From NCBI RefSeq assembly GCF_038022665.1, contig NZ_CP150629.1:2524480-2588479 (forward strand): a stretch of 64,000 bases of DNA, written 5' to 3'. The DNA comes from Methanolobus sp. WCC4. Lineage in GTDB: Archaea; Halobacteriota; Methanosarcinia; Methanosarcinales; Methanosarcinaceae. The position numbers and the translations under genes are program-made. This document shows positions 43,485 through 53,200 of this stretch, one piece after another. Positions within the stretch are counted from its first letter, which is position 1. Each line of letters begins with the position of its first letter. The notes below the pieces were generated by a model that ran no database searches, had not been told where the DNA came from, and saw nothing but the letters and a program-made list of their open reading frames with translations.

Positions 43485-46400
43485 CTATTTTTCAAAGTCA
43501 CTGAAAGTGCTCTGTTCTTTCTCCATCAGCGAACCCATTGTCTGTGAATTAACCTTTCCGGGCTCCTCAGACTTAATATCAAAATGAAGACCTATCTCTT
43601 TGAAGAGCTTCCGGGCAGTCTTCGGACCGATAAGTTCTGAAACCCTCTCCAGACCTGAACTCTTGATAGCATCCACAGTCTTGATATCATTATCATAAAG
43701 CTTGCGGGCACGTACACGACCGATGCCCCTTATGCTGACAAGTTCGATAAGCTCTGGGGAGGCACCGTAGTGTATCCTTTTCTCTAGAAGGGCAGTGTGA
43801 CTGGAAATATCAGCATTCTCGCTGCTCATTTCTGGAGCTATCAGGCCTGAGAGCCTCGACATTGAATGCATGAGCCATTCGGCAATGTCTGCAATGGCAT
43901 GTACATCACCCTCGCCGACATTGAACTTCTTCGTTATGTAGTCAAGTGTCTTCTCACCTATCCAGTCCTGTATCAGAAGGGCGGTCTTCACCTCAGCAAG
44001 GAAAAATTCATAATCGATCTCCTTTGAGCGTGGAGGTATCTCCGCAAACTCGTCGCTATGGGCAAGGACAATGTCGTTGATCACCTCATAATCACCGGAC
44101 CGCATGTAGAGCTGCCTCATATCCGGTGCCTTGCAGATAAGATGCAGAAGGGTGAGGTCTGTGATATTCTGAGGCTTAGCTTTTTTCAGGCCATCGACCA
44201 TGTAAGCACCTGAAAGCGGGTCGATGTAAAGTGTGGATACCAGTCTCCCGAGAGCGGTTGGAAGCAGGCTCTCATCACCTTCAAGCATTCTGTTATACCT
44301 CAGGAAATCAAGACATTCATCCACCACATCCATGATGCCCCAGGTATCGTTCTGGTGGGCGAAGAACGTTGCCTCGATGAACTCCAGAAGTCCGTCCCTT
44401 GTGGTTGCAAAACCATTCACGACGGTGGAGAGGATGTGAGTCCTCAGGGCATTTTCGGAACCCAGTTTGGACCATATGTCCTCAGCATCGGAATCGATGT
44501 AATTGTCAAAGAGTCCTGTCATCTCATTATATGACTTCGCGATGAGCACGGATTCCCCATAGGGATCAAGATGCGGCCTTCCGGCCCTGCCTGCCATCTG
44601 CTTATAATCAAGGACAGGTATCGGTTGCATACCATAATTGGGGTCGTAACGCCTGTAACTCCTGATGATGACCCTCCTTGCCGGAAGGTTCAGGCCTGCT
44701 GCAAGGGTAGGAGTGCTGGAAATCACTTTTATCTTATTGCTTCTGAAACCATCCTCTACTATCTTCCGGTGTGCTGAGTTCAGGCCTGCGTGATGGAATG
44801 CCGTGCCGTCCCTTACACACTTAGCAAGCTCATTTGATGCCTCTGTCTCACCATTCTCGATTATCTGCTCCACAAGTTCATCAAGTGCATTGCGGGTCGG
44901 TTTGTCAAGTGTCTCTGAAACCATCCTGCCTGCTCTCTTTGCAAAGGAAACACTGTTCTTGCGGCTGCTCTCAAAGACAAGACACTGCCCACCGTCCTCA
45001 AGAGTGTCCAGCAGTACATTGACAGCCTCATCCTTTGTCCTGGCCTCAATAAGTTTCTGCGAACCATGGAAATTGATGTTGCCGTTCAGATAGACACCTT
45101 CATGCAGGCTCGTAGGACGCCATTCACTGAGCACGAGCTTTGCCTTCAGCCAGTCAGCGATCTCATATGCGTTACCAACGGTTGCCGATAGAGCGATTAT
45201 CTGACAATCCGGGTTAAGCTTCATGAGCTTTGTGAGCGTGACCTCAAGTGTCGGGCCCCTGTTGGCAGAATCCAGCAGGTGCACCTCGTCCACAACTATA
45301 GTGGTTATCTCTTCCATCCACGTTGTCTCGTTACGCAAAAGGGAATCGGTCTTTTCGGATGTGGCGACTATTATGTCATTGGAACCGAGCCACTCATCCC
45401 TTGATTCGAAGTCACCTGTGGAGATGCCGACCCTGACCCCACCACTTTTTATGTTAATTGATGAAAATGTCCTGAACCTATCGAACTTCTCGCTTGCCAG
45501 TGCTCGCAGAGGTACGATGTAGAGAGCTTTGCCACCGTCTGCTATGGACTTTAGCATGGCAAGCTCTGCAAGAAGCGTCTTACCCGATGCTGTGGGAATT
45601 GCAGCGAGAAGGTTGTTGCCTTCGATCAGCCCTTTTTCGATGGCTTCGGCCTGTGGCGGGTAAAGTTCTTCTATGCCGGAGTCGGTGTAGAAACGGATGA
45701 TATCTTCCGGCAGATCAAGGTCTTTTATTTGCAAGGAATCTTTGGAATGCAAAGATTTCTCTTTTTTGTTTAAAGTAGGACTTGTTCGTTTATCATCTTC
45801 AACTGTCCCATGGTTTTTTTGCTTTGATTCAGCAGGTAAAACTCTTTCTTTTATAGAAGATTCGTACAATAAATCTTGTTCAACTATTTGTGAGATTAAA
45901 GTATCAATACCCAACTTAATTTCATCATGAATAACTTCAAAAAAGACCTGTTCTTCTACGCACTCCTGAACAAGAGCATCATATATAATGTGGTGTTCCC
46001 TAAAATCAGTAAAAATACCATTAAAGAAGGAATCTGCAAAGTTTTCAATAGCTTTTTCCTCATTCCTTTTATCTGAGTTTATTTGTTCAATCCACTTAGT
46101 TAATCCAGTAGAATAGGAAGGTAATTTTTTCAGACCCTTGCCTTTTAGCACTTTACTTATGAAATCAAGCTTAGAAATAGCACACCCATAACCACTTTTA
46201 GGAGAAAAAGCTTCTTTATGAGACTTATTTGGGAAATAAAGAATAAGATCAAATCCCACATCCAGAAATAATGGTTTTGTTGTACAAAGAATCTGCTTAC
46301 AAGGCCGTTTCCAATTATACGAAAAAAATGCTACATCTGATTTAATATCAAAGTCTAAATCAATATGGATTTTTCTTAAATGTTTTTTATGTTTAGTTTG

Positions 46401-46823
46401 TGGCTTTTTTTTGTTTTGATTTGTAGCATCATACAACCAAACCATATTGTCATAAAATTCTTCTCTATCACTAATAACATCTGGATTTATGGGAGAGTGT
46501 TGGAGTTCTATTACCAAATCATCTGCATTTTTGATATCTGCAATATGTTTTTTCCCATCTTTTTCAAGCAGACACTCACAAAATTCTTTATCAACTGATT
46601 TTTTCCAGCTTATATGCCAATCAGTCTCCTTACCATACCCATCGCAAGCTGTACCAGGGTAATGAGAAAAATAATCATTTGTTTTGACTTTTACTATATT
46701 GTAAACTAATGGTGTTTCACATTTTGGCCAATCACAAAAAGGGCAGTAAGCGTTTATCCCTTTTACCTTATTTTCAGCACTCGCTTTTATTTTTGTGCCA
46801 CTAAGTGTTATCCCATAAAGCAT
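43485..46823 (-). CDS. hel308: CoiA-like nuclease domain fused to Hel308 (Ski2-type) DNA helicase
   Basis: The frame encodes 1112 residues without a break. Residues 364-1112 are a complete Hel308: [19 protein letters not shown], motif [10 protein letters not shown] (about 408-416), [19 protein letters not shown], and helix-hairpin-helix [12 protein letters not shown]. Residues 1-130 resemble CoiA: C27/C30 (YCPFC), YFSHYPG with H54, ETDWH, and a PD-(D/E)XK-like core D96 (HIADI) and E106-x-Q108 (VIELQHS), then [11 protein letters not shown]. Residues 131-363 look like a linker or extra domain. TTG for residue 364 aligns with the usual Hel308 start. Hel308 unwinds lagging strands at stalled forks; a nuclease could process the product. 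No ribosome site precedes the ATG. Confidence 0.9.
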   Translation of the reverse strand: MLYGITLSGTKIKASAENKVKGINAYCPFCDWPKCETPLVYNIVKVKTNDYFSHYPGTACDGYGKETDWHISWKKSVDKEFCECLLEKDGKKHIADIKNADDLVIELQHSPINPDVISDREEFYDNMVWLYDATNQNKKKPQTKHKKHLRKIHIDLDFDIKSDVAFFSYNWKRPCKQILCTTKPLFLDVGFDLILYFPNKSHKEAFSPKSGYGCAISKLDFISKVLKGKGLKKLPSYSTGLTKWIEQINSDKRNEEKAIENFADSFFNGIFTDFREHHIIYDALVQECVEEQVFFEVIHDEIKLGIDTLISQIVEQDLLYESSIKERVLPAESKQKNHGTVEDDKRTSPTLNKKEKSLHSKDSLQIKDLDLPEDIIRFYTDSGIEELYPPQAEAIEKGLIEGNNLLAAIPTASGKTLLAELAMLKSIADGGKALYIVPLRALASEKFDRFRTFSSINIKSGGVRVGISTGDFESRDEWLGSNDIIVATSEKTDSLLRNETTWMEEITTIVVDEVHLLDSANRGPTLEVTLTKLMKLNPDCQIIALSATVGNAYEIADWLKAKLVLSEWRPTSLHEGVYLNGNINFHGSQKLIEARTKDEAVNVLLDTLEDGGQCLVFESSRKNSVSFAKRAGRMVSETLDKPTRNALDELVEQIIENGETEASNELAKCVRDGTAFHHAGLNSAHRKIVEDGFRSNKIKVISSTPTLAAGLNLPARRVIIRSYRRYDPNYGMQPIPVLDYKQMAGRAGRPHLDPYGESVLIAKSYNEMTGLFDNYIDSDAEDIWSKLGSENALRTHILSTVVNGFATTRDGLLEFIEATFFAHQNDTWGIMDVVDECLDFLRYNRMLEGDESLLPTALGRLVSTLYIDPLSGAYMVDGLKKAKPQNITDLTLLHLICKAPDMRQLYMRSGDYEVINDIVLAHSDEFAEIPPRSKEIDYEFFLAEVKTALLIQDWIGEKTLDYITKKFNVGEGDVHAIADIAEWLMHSMSRLSGLIAPEMSSENADISSHTALLEKRIHYGASPELIELVSIRGIGRVRARKLYDNDIKTVDAIKSSGLERVSELIGPKTARKLFKEIGLHFDIKSEEPGKVNSQTMGSLMEKEQSTFSDFEK

Positions 46824-46879
46824 TTAGTGTGTATTTGAATTAATATTATTTTACTCTTGAGTAGGTGCATTAACATTTT

Positions 46880-47554
46880 TCACTCATCGATATAGAGTGC
46901 ATCCAAAGGACATGCCTGTACACACTTAAAACAACAGACACATGAATGGTCTGTCACAATATACCTCTTCGATACGTCTATCCACATAGGACAGACCCGG
47001 TCACAAATACCGCATGAATTACACAGGGATGCATCCCTTCTGATCTTCTTTCTGCTTACAAGGTTCAGCAGTCCCGCAGCCGCCCCTTCCTTGCAGAAAT
47101 ACTTGCATGCCGCCCTGTCCACGAAAAATGAAAGCAGTATCGAGACTATCATTATGGCCACCAGTCCTTCAAGTATGAGAATTCCTGTGGACTCAGGAAG
47201 AAGGTCAAGTTCTGAAAGGATCAAAGTCACCAGAACAAACAGCATCAGTGCGTATCTGGAATACATCAGCCAGGGATGGAATTTCCTGGGAACTGCAGCA
47301 TTGTATCTTTTGCCAAGAACCCTTCTTCCCAGCCTTGCAAAGATATCCTGAAAAAGTCCCCTTGGACATATCCAGCCACAATAGACCGGTCCAAAGAGCA
47401 AAGCCAGAGGTACGCTTAGAAGTATAACGTATATTGTGGACTGGCTGCCAAAATAAACAAAGATTGCCAGTCCGGTCAATTGCATAATCAACCTGAAAGC
47501 TTCAACGGACTTTCGTCTGGCAGAATCTGATAGCAGATCATTGACGTTTTTCAC
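46880..47554 (-). CDS. NapH/NosR-like membrane iron-sulfur protein
   Basis: The 224-residue protein has about four membrane helices, the GPVYCGWICPRGLFQDI motif (about 55-70) and DRAACKYFCKEG of the NapH family, and a C-terminal pair of 4Fe-4S motifs (CNSCGICDRVCP and CVCCFKCVQACP, about 178-212). Such proteins pass electrons across or along the membrane to oxidoreductases. The start is GTG with AGGAT upstream. No partner reductase is adjacent; the function is open. Confidence 0.85.
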   Translation of the reverse strand: MKNVNDLLSDSARRKSVEAFRLIMQLTGLAIFVYFGSQSTIYVILLSVPLALLFGPVYCGWICPRGLFQDIFARLGRRVLGKRYNAAVPRKFHPWLMYSRYALMLFVLVTLILSELDLLPESTGILILEGLVAIMIVSILLSFFVDRAACKYFCKEGAAAGLLNLVSRKKIRRDASLCNSCGICDRVCPMWIDVSKRYIVTDHSCVCCFKCVQACPLDALYIDE

Positions 47555-47652
47555 AATATATCCTAAGGTATATCTGATTGAAATATCCTTTTGCTCTAAA
47601 GATTCATTGATACAATGCCCAGATCAGATCCTGTGAATAAAAGAAGAAAATG

Positions 47653-48027
47653 GACTCTGTAGCAAAAAAGTTGAAAGCAACCATCCGCCGCAGGCGGCAC
47701 GTTCCTTCACCGCCATGAAGACTATTAGAAGAGTGCAGTTGTTTAAAATTGATTTGTTCAAAGTTAACATTCATAGGAAATAATACGCTGCAAGGGGAAA
47801 ATAAACGCTCTGGAATGTCTAAAAGTTATCATTCCTCTGCATGAAGATAACATTTTTTGGTCAACTATCATGTATATGAAAATACTCGTTTGCGGGCAGA
47901 AACAAAATTAAATTCATAGAACATTTTTTACACTTTTTCGGATTGTGCCGGCTTCGCCGGACCCTTCGGGATGGGGCAAGTCATCCATCTTCTACAATTT
48001 ATCAAAATTGTTGCTCTCTACAGAGTC
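47653..48027. mobile_element. Possible IS remnant or non-autonomous element
   Basis: GACTCTGTAG (47653-47662) and its exact complement CTACAGAGTC (48018-48027) bracket 375 bp with no gene. Just inside, both ends continue toward a related GCAAC motif at different spacing. Two small GC-rich hairpins lie within (CCGCC-GCA-GGCGG near 47690 and CCGGC-TTC-GCCGG near 47950). No target duplication is visible. The rest of the 560-bp gap between the NapH-like gene and trpB2 shows nothing else. Confidence 0.4.
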
Positions 48028-48116
48028 TTTTCTGTAAAAGAAGTGATAATTGTAGTATCGGTTAAAATTGAATAAAAAAGTATGTGGCATGAGAAATGCC
48101 ACTTATTTTAGAAAAA

Positions 48117-49415
48117 TCAGTCGTTGCTCAGCTCACCGCTGAAGTACTTGTCATAGGAACCCATGTCGAAGTGACCGTGACCACTGAGGTTGAACAGGAT
48201 GGTCTTCTCTTCGCCGGTCTTCTTGCATTTGAGTGCTTCATCGATGGCGCATTTGATCGCATGTGATGATTCTGGTGCAGGAGCAATACCCTCGCTGCGT
48301 GCGAATTGGACTGCTGCGTCGAATACCTCTACCTGGTGGTATGAGGTTGCTTCCATGATACCGTCAGCAACGATCTTGCTTATGATCGGTGATGCACCGT
48401 GGTACCTGAGACCTCCTGCGTGTATTGCAGGTGGGATGAACTCTGAACCAAGTGTGTACATCTTGAGCAATGGTGTCTGCTGTGCCATGTCACCGAAGTC
48501 GTACTTGAACTCACCTGATGTGAGTGTTGGACATGCGGATGGTTCTACTGCAATGAACCTTGTGTTTGTCTTGCCTGCGAGGTTGTCCCTGATGTATGGC
48601 AGACTGACACCTGCAAGGTTACTTCCACCGCCACAGCATCCGATAACTATGTCAGGGTAATCCTCTGTCTTGTCGAACTGTGCCTGGGTCTCAAGACCTA
48701 CAACTGTCTGGTGCAGACTGGTGTGGTTAAGCACACTGCCAAGTGCATATTTGGTGTTGTCGTTAAGAGCAGCTTCCTCGATCGCTTCACTGATAGCTAT
48801 ACCAAGACTTCCTGTTGTGTCAGGATACATCTCAAGGATCTTCCTTCCGAACTGTGTCTCATTGCTTGGGGAAGGAACGACATTTGCTCCCCAGAGGTTG
48901 ATAAGTGACTTACGGTATGGCTTCTGGTAGAAGCTTGAGCGTACCATATAGACCTTACACTCGATATCGAAATAGTTACAGCAGAGCGATAATGCACTGC
49001 CCCACTGGCCTGCGCCGGTCTCTGTGGTTATCCTCTCGGTACCTTCCTTCATGTTGTAGTATGCCTGTGCGATCGCGGTGTTAGGCTTGTGGCTTCCTGC
49101 AGGACTGACACTTTCATTCTTGTAGTAGATCTTTGCAGGTGTTCCCAGTGCCTTCTCGAGCCTGTGTGCCCTGTGAAGTGGTGATGGTCTCCAGAGCTTG
49201 TATATCTCCTGGATCTCATCAGGAATGTCAATGTATTTCTTGGAGCTGATCTCCTGTGCTATGAGCTCTTTCGCAAATATTGGCTCAAGGTCCGCAGGGT
49301 TCATTGGCTCATTGGTTGCCGGGTTCAGTGGTGGTTCCACCGGAAGGTCTGCAAGTATGTTATACCACTGTTTCGGCATCTCATTCTCATCAAGTAATAT
49401 CTTTGTATGATCCAT
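48117..49415 (-). CDS. trpB2: Tryptophan synthase beta-like protein, TrpB2 type
   Basis: The 432-residue PLP enzyme has the N-terminal extension of TrpB2, [15 protein letters not shown], the PLP lysine in [10 protein letters not shown]-like [14 protein letters not shown] (about 105-118), [12 protein letters not shown], and [10 protein letters not shown] for phosphate binding. TrpB2 can join indole or indole-phosphate with serine, usually without TrpA. No trpA is nearby. GAGG lies eight bases before the ATG, and an inverted repeat sits over the predicted start site. It could salvage indole or have another PLP role. Confidence 0.93.
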   Translation of the reverse strand: MDHTKILLDENEMPKQWYNILADLPVEPPLNPATNEPMNPADLEPIFAKELIAQEISSKKYIDIPDEIQEIYKLWRPSPLHRAHRLEKALGTPAKIYYKNESVSPAGSHKPNTAIAQAYYNMKEGTERITTETGAGQWGSALSLCCNYFDIECKVYMVRSSFYQKPYRKSLINLWGANVVPSPSNETQFGRKILEMYPDTTGSLGIAISEAIEEAALNDNTKYALGSVLNHTSLHQTVVGLETQAQFDKTEDYPDIVIGCCGGGSNLAGVSLPYIRDNLAGKTNTRFIAVEPSACPTLTSGEFKYDFGDMAQQTPLLKMYTLGSEFIPPAIHAGGLRYHGASPIISKIVADGIMEATSYHQVEVFDAAVQFARSEGIAPAPESSHAIKCAIDEALKCKKTGEEKTILFNLSGHGHFDMGSYDKYFSGELSND

Positions 49416-49445
49416 AGTTATACCTCTTTGGAAAAATTACGTCAT

Positions 49446-49467
49446 AAATGTATACTTGAGTACATTT
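49446..49467 (-). promoter_or_regulatory. Possible operator upstream of trpB2
   Basis: AAATGTA (49446-49452) and TACATTT (49461-49467) are exact complements with an 8-base spacer. The site is 31 bases upstream of the start codon and would overlap the transcription start if the TATA is ATTAAATAC near 49477-49485. TGTA/TACA half sites resemble the TRP box (TGTACA) bound by TrpY in some methanogens, but the match is partial. Confidence 0.4.
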
Positions 49468-49651
49468 TTCTGTGTATTTAATGTTTTTGATGTAGCCAAA
49501 GTAACATATTTTCTGCTCAAAGGATGCAGATGATTATTTTCTACACAATAACTGTTGAGAACAGTTGTCAAAAAACAGGAATTACCCGGTTTCCTGGGCA
49601 AATTCCTATATATATTTTCTGAGTCTCCTTTTACTTGAGTTTAAGCAATCC

Positions 49652-50263
49652 TCAATAGTGCGATTTCCTCAAAACACAAACTACAAGCAGAACAAAAACC
49701 AGGGTTAAAGCACTAAATGCGGGAGTTGAAGGAGAATTGCCCTCACTTGATGATTCACCTGTGGGTTCCTCAGTAGTTACAGGACCATCGTAGTGCTCTT
49801 CGGAGATTGTGACGTAGGCGGCGGTGAACTCGCCATTAAATAATGATTCGGATTCCCCTTTCAAAACTGCTGAGTATATAAAGTTAATAGGCATTGACCC
49901 TCCAGCCCAGTTCTCTGTTGCCTTTAGTGTCCATTCATAACTGTGAGTTTCATTTTTTGAGAATATTCTAACAGCATTCTGACCTAATTTACTGGGACCT
50001 TCGACTACTACAAAATTTTCCACACCAACTCCATTTCCAAGATCTGAAAGTTCAACTACTGCCTGACATTCCTGATTCATTGTTACATCAAATCGAAGGG
50101 TAAAAGGTTCTCCTATTTTAACAAGAGGCTTTGGAGTTGAAGTTTCTTCGTATAGTTGGCCATTATAGTAAACATCAATTTCAAAATAAGGACTTCCACA
50201 TGAAGCAGGGACTGAAAGCAATAATACACAAGTAATAACTGCAAAAAAAGTTTTGATTAACAT
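49652..50263 (-). CDS. Sarcinarray-family surface protein with MAST domain
   Basis: The 203-residue protein has a signal peptide (MLIKTFFAVITCVLLLSVPA, cleavage likely near 22), a beta-sandwich domain with VKIGEPFTLRFDVT, VVVEGPSKL and YEWTLKATENWAGGSMPINF, which matches my memory of the sarcinarray family, a Ser/Thr/Glu-rich linker, and a C-terminal sorting-like tail (TPAFSALTLVFVLLVVCVLR plus basic end). It is therefore exported and membrane-anchored or processed by an archaeosortase-like enzyme. GAGG precedes the ATG. It follows the 1351-residue gene by 33 bases and is probably cotranscribed. Confidence 0.8.
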   Translation of the reverse strand: MLIKTFFAVITCVLLLSVPASCGSPYFEIDVYYNGQLYEETSTPKPLVKIGEPFTLRFDVTMNQECQAVVELSDLGNGVGVENFVVVEGPSKLGQNAVRIFSKNETHSYEWTLKATENWAGGSMPINFIYSAVLKGESESLFNGEFTAAYVTISEEHYDGPVTTEEPTGESSSEGNSPSTPAFSALTLVFVLLVVCVLRKSHY

Positions 50264-50296
50264 TTTCTTTCCTCATAACATGATATAAACTATTAA

Positions 50297-53200
50297 CTAA
50301 ATTCCATTATATTCTGTAAATAAGTCATCGTATGCTTCAGACTTTTCATCCCTATCTCCAGTTTTATCTCCAACACCTTTTGGGCCAGTACCTACAATAG
50401 TGGCTGCATATCCATTGAAAGCAAAGTAAATTGGTTTGTTGTCCCCTAATATTATCGAATACCCATTTGAGTCCACTTTTGTAGGATGGTAAATTGTGTT
50501 TTCCTCCCTCACATACACCTGCGCATCATGCCCAAAATAAGGATTGAACATACATTCATTATCATTATCGATGACCTCGAAGCTCTTGTATTTCCCGATA
50601 ACCTCGTACTCCCACACATTCACAGTACACACCCAATGAGGAGGAATCACCGGCAGACCACAGGGAATCATCTTCATAGACCTCTGCAACCTCTGGTCAA
50701 TCTTATCCGCGAGTTTGCCTGTCAGTTTCTCACCGGACTCGTCCAGTTTGGCTTGTAGTTCACTGTTGATGTTGGCGAAGCACTCATCGATGGCCTCCTG
50801 ACAGAGTTCGATACCTTTGCATACACCATCAGCAATACCGATACGCAGGTCGGCTTCAAGACGGTACAGAACTGCGTCCATCTCATCAGAGGCCAGCGTG
50901 GGATTTTCATCCATGATCCTTTTACTTAGCAGGATAAGGATCTCATCCTGTAAGGTGTTGTCAGCAGCCATACTTACGATCTCCTCGTCGGAGAGGGAAT
51001 CCAGATATGCTTCCGTTATTAGAATGACATCAGAGCTGCTTATCCATGTACTTAGAACAGGGTCATTTGCTATCTCATCAGCAATTGTTGCTGGCACCTG
51101 TTCCCTGATACTGCTGCTGTAGGTGGTCATCATCCTGGTACGGTTCTCCTCGATGAGTTTCATATCGGTTGACATGCCGCTCATGGTCAGATTCACACTA
51201 TCTTCCGCAATATCATCCAGCAGGGAATTCACCTCTGAGTTGGCATCGGCTATGCTCTGGCTCATAGACTGGGAGATTGCATCCTTCAGTGGTTCTGTAG
51301 CTTCAGAAAGCATCTCTGCAATATCGTCACCGATACCTGTGGAGAATACACAGACGTTACGGACGGCCAGCGGATATACTTCCCTGCCAGATGTATCAGT
51401 CCACTTATATTGACCCTGAAGGTCGAATTCCGGGTCATGATAGAGATAATCAGGGTACTGGTCCACAACCAGAGTGATGTTCTCGGTCCAGCTGTATTTG
51501 CTTCCTGGCAGGCCGATCACATCCATTGTCTCAATGATACCCATTTCCGCAGCCAGTGCGGTGGAAGCCTTATCCATGGCAGGATTGTTGAAGATGACAT
51601 CGGTGGATACCTTATTGTTCACAAGGTCGAGGAGGGAATGACCCTGCTCATCCTCGAATGACTTCTCGATATAGTCCTCGAACGAATCCTCTATCTCCTT
51701 GTTCCTCTCCCGCAGTTCCTCGAGCAGACGGTCGTATGCCTCATTCTTTGCAATGGCACGGCAGGCATCACTACTTGTATTGAACTGACCGGCATTCATG
51801 TACTGGGACTGGTCGATGAACGAATCACGCTTTGAAGCATCAGCCATCTCGTCAGCAAGCTCCAGTGAAGCTTCCTGTATCAGCGTGGTGGGATCCTTCC
51901 CGAGGTTCTCACCAAGCAGGGATACTTCCCTTGTGGGGTTATCCTCATTGATGGCATCGAACATAGACTCCATTTCATGGGTCATGTTCTTGTGAAGCCA
52001 TGAGGGAATGTCGCAATAGACCTTCTCATCGGGAAGATATGTCCCATCTGTGTAAGTTGAATATCCCTTTTCTATCTCATACAGGTCGATATACAGGTCA
52101 CGATACTTATCTGCCGCATCACTGCACCCGGAATCATACTGAGGAACACCATTGATCATCATCGTTGTGTTCCTGTAATCACTGGAAGTTCCGGGACCAT
52201 AGGTCGTATCGATACCAGAATATCCACCTGATGGAAGATACTGGTGATAGACGATACTTATGTACTCTGTCTCGGTCTCTGTGTGAGATATGAAGGATGT
52301 CTCTGAAAAAGAGACTTCAGTTGAAGTGGAATTAGAGTGACGCACATAGTTCAGGCCAACTGCTTCGTACCAATAATAAGGATAACTTATCTTCCACTTA
52401 CTATCTACCTTAAACTGAACCGTGTACTTGATGTCCCAATCAAAACTGCGATTCTCATAGAGAAGATAATCATCCATACGAACTTCATCAAGCAAAGCAT
52501 CGTTACCGATGTACGTATAATCAACATCTATTCCAGTACACTGGACATTACTTTCCAGAAGCGCAACATTGACAGATCTGAATTCCCATTTACGGTAAGA
52601 TGAGGGGAATGGGGTCACGTAGACCTTATAGTTCACATCCAGCACATCATTCAATGTATGATCAGGGCCCAGAGCCGACGTATGTGAGATAGAGATCGGA
52701 CAATGACTGCTCCATTTCACATATTTGGGCCTCCATGTAAGTTTACTGTATTCTTCATATGATACCGAATCATAGGTAGTGGAACCCACCCACAGACCGT
52801 ATGGTACAGCTGTGTTGAACCCATCCCTGAATACCTGCCCCTGTATGGTACCACTGTATACCTCGTGTGTAACATCGTGCAACAGGTCAGGGTTGTCATT
52901 GCTCCATTGGTCGGCATCGTTGTAGACCCAGTTGCTGTACACCTCACTGGTGAAGTTGGAAACGGAAACTACTATCTTAGAATTGTTAGAGACGTCCTCC
53001 ATGCTGACATTGGCATCCTTCATGGACTCGTTGATCCCCTGAGAGATGCTTATGTTGAACCTGCCTTCTTGCGAGAGGGAATCATATGTTGTACTGAGGT
53101 TCTTTGCCTTCTCATCCTCATAATCAGCCGTATCGTGCTTTACATCATCGTAGAGAACCTTGCCGTTGTAATATGTAGTGTAAGTAAGAGCCCAGGGGTC

